Shown piece after piece: positions 27,798 through 38,100 of a DNA stretch of 64,000 bases (positions are counted from its first letter, which is position 1; every line of letters begins with the position of its first letter). The notes beneath the pieces are model-generated. The model made no database searches. It was not told the DNA's origin and was given only the letters and a program-made list of their open reading frames with translations. Origin of the DNA: Psettodes erumei (taxonomy: Eukaryota; Chordata; Actinopteri; Pleuronectiformes; Psettodidae). The stretch is taken from positions 790,870 to 854,869 of the forward strand of contig JAFBJZ010000607.1 of the NCBI GenBank assembly GCA_016785225.1, in the 5' to 3' direction. The translations under genes and the position numbers were made by a program.

Positions 27798-28139
27798 ATA
27801 CATTTCCGTCCTTCTAGAGCTGCTGTGAGGAAAACAGAAACAACGCTGCAGATTTTTCAGTGTTATAACTCCAGTTAGATTTGCTTCCTCATTAATGGTT
27901 TAATTGTATTTATTTTTTATATGGTTGGATCAAAGTACTTTGTTCAACATTGTAGGATGTGGTAGACTCCCTCATTTCGTATTGGGCGACCATCCTGTTA
28001 GGATACTCTCACAAAAGGTTTGTTTGTGAACAAATTTTTCGTATGTCATAAGTTGTGTTTTTATTTCCTCTTTTCCTTGTGTGAATGCGCCTCTAACGAA
28101 TCTGCAAGGGTGGCGAGTAATGTCCATCACTGCGTTCGT

Positions 28140-28210
28140 CAGTACTGTTGTGAAGTTCGGTTTTTAAACGGGATGAATCCGGAGAACCGATACTGATGTT
28201 TTTCATACTG
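28140..28210 (+). promoter_or_regulatory. dio3: SECIS element (form 2) of dio3
   Basis: The non-Watson-Crick quartet is GTGAA at 28150-28154 opposite TGAT at 28194-28197. This uses the accepted GTGA variant of the ATGA core. Helix II pairs GTTCGGTT (28155-28162) with AACCGA plus TAC (28185-28193), with one bulged T. The unpaired AAAC (28166-28169) lies 11 bases after the quartet, the standard spacing. A small apical helix (GGAT with ATCC, 28171-28180, flanked by CGG/CCG) makes it form 2. Helix I is CAGTA (28140-28144) with TACTG (28206-28210). It recruits SBP2 and the Sec elongation machinery to read the TGA, and lies about 350 bases after the stop codon. Confidence 0.9.
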
Positions 28211-28298
28211 GGGATTGCGGTGAAGGTGCTGTTCTCTGCCCTGCATGGCGCAACTGTTTTGTAAATAGTGTTCTGTTTTATGGATATATTTTTCATAC

Positions 28299-28304
28299 AA
28301 TAAA
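28299..28304 (+). terminator. dio3: Polyadenylation signal of dio3
   Basis: AATAAA lies about 500 bases after the stop codon and about 90 bases after the SECIS element. It is the first canonical hexamer downstream, giving a 3' UTR of roughly 520 bases. Confidence 0.8.
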
Positions 28305-30783
28305 ATGCTTTGATCTACTCTGCCTTTTTACGATGAACAAAATACTGCGTAAATCACATTAACATTGTTGGTGAGGAGCTGTTGGTGTGTTCACTTTCTG
28401 CAGCATGCTGTGGTCGGTTTTACAGTCATTCGGCAAAACAGTAAGGGTAAATTTGCTGCACAGTAAGACACAACAGTCTCTCCCTGGATTCCTCAAGAAA
28501 TGTCCTTTTTCCAAGTGCCTTCTCTCAAATTGGTGTGGAGAAGCAAACAAATGTGAAAAGATTTTTTTTTTTTTTTTTTTTAAAGTGCTAACATAAAAAC
28601 TGCAATGATTGTGTTATTTTAATGCTTTCCCCCTTAAAGTGAACAGTTATCTAAAAACTTTTTTCAACAGTGATAGAGTTTTTTTCAATTTCAAAGACTT
28701 TTTCTGTAATGATGTTGGGTTTTTTTGTTTGTTTGTTGGCTTTTCTAAAATCAACTTTATCCTGTAAAAGTTTTTGGTCTCTGCAGTCAGACTTGCATTG
28801 AATTAGTGATCAACCACCTTCAAAACTGTACAGATAGCGATTATAGGTATTTGGTTAATACTGCAGCGAAGAAGCTGTGCTTTGTTCTCCACAGCCCCTT
28901 CCTAAGCCTTTGACCTCTTACATTTAAATGAGGATAATCACACTTGATCCTATTATGCTGAGTGATATATCCACCTATAAGGGTCTAAACACAAATGTTT
29001 TCAGGGCTTAGCGCACCAATCCTACAGCAGAAAACAAATAGTGTTAGGAGTAGAAGGCATTTGACTGTACAAAGAATTTGCTAATTTTTGCACTTGACGC
29101 AATAAAATATCTGTAATTCTATGGAAGTATCTGAGTAAATAGAATATAACAAGATACCAAAAAAGAGACAATGTTAACAAAAATTCAGAATAGCAAAAGA
29201 ATTCAAAACTAATTTAACTAATCCCTTCAGAGGCTTCAGATAGGAATCACGACGCAGTGAGGACACAACAGGAGGTAATGCCTCAGACACAGATGACTCA
29301 GGAAACTGGATAATGGTGCCAACGCAACCTGTGTGTGGAGCAGCATCTTATCAGATGCTTTGGTCCCCTGTGCCTCCTGTGTCCACAGTGCCATTATTCA
29401 TATCAGCTTTGGAGTATGGTGTCAGTAAGGAAGCAAAGTCACAAAATAAAGATGGCATGAGACATTTTAGACACAACATAAGAGTCAACACTAGGATGCT
29501 AGTTGTTGGTAAAGTGGATGACTTTAGCAGACAACAATCCTTATGAAATACAGCTTTGAAACAAATTTGAGTCAGGTTGTCATTTATTTATATCACTTGA
29601 TGTTTGAAATTAGTGGTTGTAATGAAGTTGACTGAGATGAGAGAAAGCTTTTGTTATGGGTCAGAAAAAACAGATTTGTGTTTCTCTTTAGATCTGCAAC
29701 AGGGCAGAAAAATCCAGTTTTCAGTCGTCAAGACACTGTGTTTGTGTGGTAGCTGGGGTTGAAATCTCAGCCTCTGCAGCTAATTCGGGCACACGCCTCA
29801 CATTAGTCCTTGATGTAATGAGTCCATATATGGGCAGAGAATGATGCTGCTGAATAGCAGAGCAATGTATAGCCATGTCTCTGGCACGTCAATTAGTCAA
29901 TCTACAAAACACTGTTCTGGAAACGTTGATCGAGGAATCATTCGTGTCATTTTCTGAGCAAAAATACCAAGCTGGTTCTTCCCGTATTCCCAAATGTGAA
30001 GATTTGCAGCTTTTTGTCTTTGTTTTATATGGTTGGACAAAACCATCAATTTGAAGACATCACCATCAGTAACTGAGTTGTGTATTTTTCACTGTTTTCT
30101 GATTAGGTCTATTACTATTCTAATCATCTAAAAGATAATCTGTACATTGATAGTGGAGTGCAGTTTCATGAGAGACAGTTATAGAAAGGAGAGCAGGAAG
30201 TAATGATGCTGTATGAATTTGACATTTGTTAAATCTTTGCTCTTTTTCTTATAAATAAATAAGTAATTTGACCTCTTCTGGCCTCTAACATTTTTCAAGT
30301 GAAACAGGAAAGAGTCACCTTGGTTGACCCTGCCCATAAAAGACACATACGCAACTGATCACAAGTTAACCTTGCTTCATTTTGAGAGGTCACAACCCAA
30401 AAAGAAATGCAGCCACAGTTACCGAAAACAAGAGCACCATTAAAGAATATGTTGCTGGTCTGACTGCAAGGGTTTTACAGTGACCTTACTTTACAGCTCA
30501 TCTGGAAGACATTGAACATGCAAACACACTGCATTTATATGGAGCTGACAGCTGACAGAGAAGTACCTGCCTAAATGAAATACAACTTGCTGTGTATCCA
30601 GTGTGCACCCCTGAAATGAAACCCCTGACTGGAATTGTCTGAATCTGGATTCTTTCCATGCATGATTTTCCATGGATATTGAGTCTCATCTGTCAGTGGA
30701 GAGGCAGAAGGGAACAAAGGGTTAAAGGTCTCAGGCTTGGGGAGAGATTTAACTTTTGCTATTCTGTTTTGTTTTATGGTGTT

Positions 30784-30812
30784 GGGAGGGGGAGGGGGAG
30801 GTGGGGGTGGGG
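30784..30812 (+). other. G-quadruplex motif
   Basis: Five or more runs of at least three G are separated by single A or short loops (GGG-A-GGGGG-A-GGGGG-AGGT-GGGGG-T-GGGG). This fulfils the standard intramolecular G4 pattern on the + strand. It lies about 2.5 kb past the dio3 poly(A) signal. Function is unknown. Confidence 0.8.
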
Positions 30813-31403
30813 TCAGCTTCTACGGTCAGCGTTCAGGGCCCCTCTCTCCCCAGGGCCATAACTCCACAAATGAATGTCTGGTGTGGGGAAGCCGGGGGCC
30901 TCTGCACACAAATGTTTTCAGCGAAACCTGTGTGATTCAAGCTCGGCATGTTAACATTTAATCATGTTCCAAACAGACTTGTACTAGTATAAACAAACCC
31001 CCGAGCCACTTTGTGGTTCAGAAGGCAACTTGTTAAACTGTGGACGTTTTCAGGAACGTAGACAGTATTACAGAACTGTAGGTGTTCTTATAAATGAAAG
31101 TTTATTCAGAAACCTTTTATTGGAGTCGCGAGTATTGACTAAATTGGCTGTGGTAGGGCAGCCTTTAGTGCAGCAGGAGGAAAAGACTGTAGTCACACGC
31201 AATCCATACTGGGTAAATAATATGTACTTTGAACATTTTAACGCCTTTTCTTACATAAATGCTCCCAATCATGCTGGGCTGTCAGAGACTTTTAAGTCTA
31301 GTATTTGTAGGCCAGGGTCACGGAGTAACACAGCAGGAGTCCCTGAGACATTTTCCAATAATGTTCAGTCTGGAGTGACAAATGGTTGGATGTAGAGTGG
31401 GAA

Positions 31404-31428
31404 AACACACACACACACACACACACAC
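31404..31428. repeat. (CA)n microsatellite
   Basis: About 12 CA units. Confidence 0.95.
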
Positions 31429-33466
31429 TGACTGTCACCCAACGGTGAACTGAAATAGCGCAGCAACAAAGTGGAAAATGATCTGTTATGCGGAATGGGC
31501 AGCACTCATCCTTGTCTCCTGTAATGGTTTGCGTTGTTGGTCAGAAGAAAAGCAGTGAAATAGGAAGTGAGAAACATTGCTTGTTTGTTTTCATATGATT
31601 ACAATGAACAATTGTTGTCATACATTATTATCTAGTTTGTTTGGTTTTTTAAAAAAACCAACATGATATTGGTAGAAAATCATATTAGATAGAGATATAA
31701 AATACTGTAAGCTTAAAACCAGCATTTTGTAAGGCAGGTGTGTGTGCATGTTTCTGTTAACTCGAAATAGGAGAAAACGGTAAATCAATGCTCACAAGCA
31801 ACTCATTAAACCAAAATCAAGTGTTTTCACAGCAATGAAATGCATTACTCTCAGCGCAGCTGCTGGCTGCAGGCCCTCCTCTGTCTTCTTTTAGATGGAT
31901 GACACCTTGTGGTCACAGTCTGAGACTACACAATTTTTCCAGGAAACAAACACACCAGGCAAAAATCTACTGCACCACTTGCTATAGGTTGGAAATCCTA
32001 AATGAGGGAGCAATGGCTCTGCCTTAAAGGAATCAGGAATGTGTAGGTTATACCTACCTGTGTTTTTGCTTACGAGGATTCAGATTTAATTTGGTGCAAT
32101 ATCTCTCTCCAAGCAGGAGTCTTATAGAACTGGATTCTTTTGGCAATTTCAGTAATATTCAGTAACTCTTTAATATAAAGTGATTTGGACAAATAAAATA
32201 TTGAATTAAAAATACATGTCTGATGAGTCATTCATGATTTAAAGGCAGGTTCATATCTTTTCCAAAGTGGCAGCTAGAGCAAACACACATTTATACACAT
32301 TTATATTTTAAAGCCTCAGCCTTCCTATCACAAAGAATTACTCATTCATGCTGAAAAAATCGCAACATCACATTTCTGATGCATGTTAAAAAATACAGTA
32401 AATCGATTGGTGTAAATATATGAGAGCAAGACCACAGTCTAGTAGTCTGATCATGTACTACAAATGGTGAATTCCTGAATGAGAGCTCAGTCCCACTCCG
32501 CTCATGCACAGTGGCTGGACGTGGGACAATCTTGCAAATTGGTGGCTGTTCAAATTCATTCAAACTGAACTCTGCATGAAGTGATAGAGGTGGAAAATTT
32601 GTGGCAGGAAGGAAATATGTCTCACTCTGTCCCTCATAGAAATGAATAGGTCTAACTGCCTTTATCATTCTCATTAGCACAAATGGCATGGTAAGTCCTG
32701 GCATAGCTCCGCCATCTGCAGGACTTTGATATTCATAATCATAAAGTGATGTTAGTAAAGTGTCAAAATATGAGAACTCACACACAGGGAAAAAACAATG
32801 TTAGCATCATACACCATACCTACTTGCTGAGCACTGCAGCTGAGCTCTTGGTGATACAGAAAAATGGCACCACAAGGTGGAGACAGAGACTGTTATCTGA
32901 AACTGTGGCCTACCTTCAGGGACAGTGGAAGAGTGCTGATGGAGTCACTGATATCATTCAGGTGGTAATCAGGGACTTGGCCTTTGCATGTGAGTGGGGG
33001 GATGGGGGGATGGGAGGATGGAGGCTCTTAAGCATCACAGAGCAGGAGAGCTGATTTTCCACTGATTTTAGAACTGGTCGCTCAGTGAAGCATCACGTGT
33101 GTTAGCCTTGCCAAGCATTGGATCTTGTCGGCAGCACAGGCAGTCTTGATGTACGGCATCTGAAGGTTTTAATGTCCTGATCTGGACAAAGTGTACAGTT
33201 ATAGATGGTGATAGTAAATCAAATAAGACCACATACATATGTCTATCATTGTTGGCTTTTTTGTCATGTGGGCATATTTTATTAAAAGCAGTGAACAGAC
33301 AACAAAACATTTTCTGGCAGCAAGTACAGCAACAAATAACCCCAGACTGGACCAAATTCTAACAGCTACTGCACGGTCACAGAATGTTGTAAGCATTAGA
33401 TAACCTCCCTGTCAGACAATTATGATAAACAAAACCCAGCGCATGAACACCATCTCTTTGTGAGCT

Positions 33467-33493
33467 GGGGAGGCAGGGGGGTGGGGTAGTGGG
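33467..33493 (+). other. G-quadruplex motif
   Basis: GGGG-AGGCA-GGGGGG-T-GGGG-TAGT-GGG gives four G runs with loops of 1-5 bases. It lies about 0.9 kb past the dlk1 stop codon, on the strand opposite to dlk1 sense. Confidence 0.75.
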
Positions 33494-34369
33494 TGGTAGG
33501 TGTAGAAATGGACGTCTGCTTCAGAAATCCTCATGAATTTTAATATTTTACAATATATAATATGTTCCACATGTTCAATTATATCTTCACTGAGTGACAC
33601 GGACATACATCCATTACTCATGAAATCAGGCGCCCCATCTCCCACCCTCCGCCCCTCCCAGGAGTAGGCGACCATCTCATGCATGATGAGACAAACCAAT
33701 AACACTTAACAGATGTTACAGTATTGATTCCAGGGCTCGCAGATGCACACTGTCTCACCTGTGAAATTCCTGTTCTAGAAATAAAGTGCAGAAAAACTGC
33801 AATTAAGAGATGACAGTGTGGAGACATTTGTGGCGTAGACATACAAATAGATTAAAAGATGGTAAACTGCATCTTTTTACATCTCACATATATGCCTTTG
33901 AAAAACATCACTGGTACCATCAATTAGTTTAATTACAAATACATAAACAAGCGTGGTCCTGTTTGATGCCTACATTAAACCATTTTGCTTTTTCTAATAT
34001 CAACAAATATATTAAATATTATTATATTCCAAATCAACTTGTAACAGAGCAGTGAAGCCATCATCCTTTTGTTTTGTTTTTTAAAATAAATACCCCACAA
34101 TTTTACCCACCATAGAACATTGTTTGGAATTTTGTACATTTTAAATGGTAGGCGTTTTTCTTAGATTAAAAGTACATTTACAATCCAGTGTCATATTAGT
34201 CAATTTAGTCCAGGAGACTATACATTCAAATATATTCCAAGGAAGTCCAGAATCTCTCACTCTACAAATGCAACTGTACAACAGTCATAGTATTTCCTTC
34301 ATTGCTATTTTTAGACATTCACATTGAACTCCTTAGAGAGGGAGTGAGGAAGAGGGAGAGACAATTAAA

Positions 34370-35159
34370 TCAGATGGAGGTGTAGTGTCTCCCAAAGCTG
34401 GTGAGTTTAATCTTCTCCGGCAGGATGATGTTTACTGAGTGCTCAGGCTCTTCCTGGTTTGTGCCGCCAGCTTCTCTCAGCAGGTGTTCTCTTTGCTGCC
34501 GAACAAGCTGACTGTACTTGGCATTTGCCAGCCATGTCTCACAGCGGCCAAAAAACACAACGCCCGTGGTGCCCAGGATAACCAGGCAGGTGAGCAGGGC
34601 CAGTATGCCGAAACAGACAAGTTGGCCCTGGGTGACGAGGACGCCCGGAGAGTGGACTGTCTCTTTCAGGGTGATCTTGAGCAGGTCCCTCTCAGGAGGT
34701 CTGAGGAGCTTGTGGAAGGCATGAGCAGGAAGGGTGTAATGCTGCGGGGTCATCGCAAACACTCTGTGGTCTGCCGGCCTGGCAAGGACAGGCTTGGGCC
34801 TGGCCTTTGGTCTGTGCGGCAGGGAACATGTTGGACCTGTAAACCACTTCTGGCAAATGCACCGGAAAGTCCCATCAGGCTGACCCACACATGTGCTCCC
34901 GTTGGCACAGGGCCGGCCGGCGCAAGGTGAGATGCTGGTGGTGTCATTGCAAGTGAAACCGGTGAAGTTGGGCGGACACACGCACGTAAAGGCCAGACCA
35001 TGGTTTGTACAGTTGCCACCGTTGAGGCAAGGGTTAGGCTGGCAGCTGTCAAGGCTGATCTCACAGAGGTCTCCAGAAAATCCAGGGGGACATAAACAAG
35101 AAGAGTGGGCTGCTGAGCCATTGGTGTCCACATATGTTCCTCCATTCTGACAAGGAGAA
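34370..35159 (-). CDS. dlk1: dlk1 coding exon 5 (EGF 4-6, transmembrane, tail)
   Basis: The acceptor is GTCCTCCAG| at 35160. The 790-base exon encodes EGF 4, 5 and 6, the stalk, the membrane helix and the cytoplasmic tail to the stop at 34370-34372. Earlier in-frame sequence up to 35212 is intron. The EGF 4 cysteine codon is TAT at 35132-35134 instead of TGT or TGC. Confidence 0.95.
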
Positions 35160-38100
35160 CTGGAGGACGGAGCAGCACAGTGTAAATATACAGCAGGAAA
35201 AATAGGGCACATTGTCTTGTAGCAGTTTTACTAGGAAATAATTTAACCTGTGGTTATAAAGCAGCCATCAGCAAAGCAACAATCAAATGGGTTTAACTTT
35301 ATTTTACAGGTAGATTTCAAAAAGGAGATGTTAAGGGGACCATAATTTGTGGTGTCCCCCAGGGGAATGTCCTGGGACCACTATTACATATTAATGAGAT
35401 AAGATCTGCCTGCTTACATGACCTTTTTTAGCTGCAGAATATTACAATTGTCTCCATCATTTAGGAAAAAACTGAGGCCAATGTCTTTGGATCTTGACTC
35501 CAGATAACATTTGCATAATTTTTAGTTATGTCAGGTCAGACTGTAATTGCACAAAAGGCAACTGTTAATTATTTAGCTTTGTTTTTAAATATCATCTCTC
35601 AGGGGAGGCCATGGCACTGACAGCACTTAATTTGTCAGGACTAAATTTATGCTCAGGAGCCATAAACAGTCTGGCTAAGAAGTGCAACATTAATTTAGTT
35701 GTTGTGAAACAAGGTCAATGCTACTTTGATTTTGGTACCACAGTTCTCTAGGCACCCAGTACAATGTGATATGATCATATAATGAAATACAGTTGGTAAA
35801 ATCAACGATGTCAAGCAAACTAACAGTTTGTTATTGGGCTTTTTGTTTTAGATTCATTATGTAAAGAATATTGTCTAATATGATACATAAATTTGGAACA
35901 CAGTTCATTGAGCATGCACAAGATACAGTATAATTTGAGTACATTCTCTTTATGAGGATATATGATATGATATTGGAATAATATAGCACTGCAACAAACG
36001 ACTATTTTCACTATATTAATCTGGTTATTATATTCTTGATTAATTAGTTATTTGTCTGAATAATAAAATGGTGAAAAAAGACAATAGTGTAGATGATTAA
36101 ATTTTTAAAAAGCCCATGGTGATGCTATCTAAATACTTATTTTGAACAAAGAAAGCTGCACAACTGAGCAGCTGAAGCCAGAACATGATGAAGTGCTGAA
36201 AAAGACTTCATTAACTGACCCAGAAATAGGGACCAACCAACAATAGTTTAATCCACTAATTAGTCAGCTCAACAAAGATTCTTATATTAATTTCTAGTGT
36301 TGATTTTAGTTATATCACCCAGCACTATAGAAAAAGTCCACAGCTCATTTTCTGCATATTAAAATTGGTGTCAAGATATAAAGGGAGTCTTCGCTTTGCC
36401 TCTGCAATAATCCTCCTCCACCTACATGTGCAGAGTGTGATCACTGCAGCCATGTTTCACAAAGTGAGTGTACTGATAAAATCCCAGGATAAAATCAATC
36501 AATATCTGTAATACTAGTAAAGTCTTTAACTTTCTTTCCTTTGCGAGTCAGAAGAACGATAGCTCTGGCACACTTTGTAGACATCTCTGGTACCTCATAT
36601 AATAGCTGATTAATGAAACCTCATGCAGGCCTTTCAATGGAGATAAATTCTGATATACAAGTGAAGCTGCAGTCATCTCATTGTTGTAGTAATATTGAGC
36701 CTTGAATAATGATTTTTTTATGAGGGAGGAAAGCTGTCAGTTTACTGACACTGAGCTATTGATTTTTTTTTAGTTGTGTCATTCATGTCGATAACGAGGC
36801 TGACGGACAGAGACTTTTGGAGGACGGGGGGTTGCGGGGGTTGCGGGGGTTTCTGTTCCATCTGTAGTCCAGCAGTGGAAAGGTGGACAAGAAGCTGATT
36901 TCTGGATCTTGAATATCTAAAGCAAACTTTCCAGATGTGTTTTTAAAATGTTACTGCTTCCAATTGTCCTTTTAAATACACAGTGTTCTGAGCAATAGCT
37001 GCGTTCAGAGACTCTGACACACTTCAACTGTGTGCCAATTTTAGCAAGATATTTTGTAGGACACGAACCATGAAGGTGGGTCCTTTCAGAGGACCTGAGG
37101 GCCTGACTGAACTCCAAATGAGGACTAAACTACTGATGCATTCAGGTGTTCCTCATCAAGTCATAAAGTTCAACATTTCCATGAATTCATCCTCCAGTGG
37201 CTTAAATAGTAAGAAATGCCACCAGCAAATGTGCTTCACTTGGTGCAATTTCATGATTACAAATTTTATATCATGCGCTTCAACCTTTCAAATTTAACAC
37301 AGAATGATGTCATGAAACATGAGGTTCCTCTTAATCTCTGATGCTGTGCATTGACATATCCAGGCCTTAACGCATACAGTGTAAACAGGGTTGTTAAAAC
37401 CTTTTTTAAAATGATACATTCCTCAGTGAGTGATGACCACCTCCAGGCAAATTTCTGTGAGATGAGGACTATCAGAATGTATAATTAGACTACAGCCTGG
37501 GGAGCAGCGGATTGTGGGATACTGACACATGCAAAATACACCTCAGGTGTGTCTCCCAAATACTGGCATGAAATGGCTGAATTTCTGCTAACATACTGTA
37601 CAGAGGAGCTTTTGACATGTGACAGCCCTGGTTGAGAGATTGTGGCGTATTATGTCTTGAGCTGTTGACTCTGAAGGAAGCAGCCCGTGAACTGGGATGT
37701 GGGCTACAATGGTGCCCAGGTACACAAGGCTGTCTACTGTATAAAGGTGTTTGGTTTGCCAATAGGCAGAGTAAATCTCATATCAAAGCAAGCTTTTGGC
37801 AAAATGCCCCACTGGCTATTACAACTCGCAACAAACGAGCTGTCTAATTGTAAAAGAACATCCAATGTTTTCTCTTGTAACTGCTACCTAGTAATAGCTA
37901 TATGAACTAGCCAAGGTGTGGGGTGGTTTCGATTTGCTGCCTTGGTGGTACAGGGAGAGCCGACACGCTGCACCATGTACTGCTTATTGCTCCCAATGAC
38001 AAAGAAATGCAGAAAAAGCTGTAAATCACTGGAGTTTTCTTTTTACTCAAAAGAGAAACCCAAATTAAAAGGTACCGGTACCCATCTGTGAGAGAAGCTC

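Larger units (their letters stand above)
28311..34369. other. dio3-dlk1 spacer (convergent intergenic)
   Basis: Two frames of moderate length are present (31030-31395 + and 32342-32785 -) but neither shows a recognisable domain, splice structure or partner. The spacer contains a CA microsatellite, three G-rich blocks and two CTCF-like motifs, listed separately or as findings. Candidate dlk1 polyadenylation hexamers on the minus strand are ATTAAA at 33928-33933 (about 440 bases past the dlk1 stop) and AATAAA at 33278-33283. Nothing resembling MEG3, RTL1 or a microRNA hairpin cluster was seen. Confidence 0.55.

Noticed and set aside
31030..31395. 121-codon plus-strand frame in the spacer
   Set aside because: No domain, no promoter or splice signals; compatible with chance.
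28311..34369. Search for MEG3, RTL1 or microRNA cluster between dio3 and dlk1
   Set aside because: No gag-like frame, no hairpin cluster; none seen.
34439..35150. Plus-strand frames opposite dlk1 exon 5
   Set aside because: Shadows of the cysteine-rich EGF coding strand.
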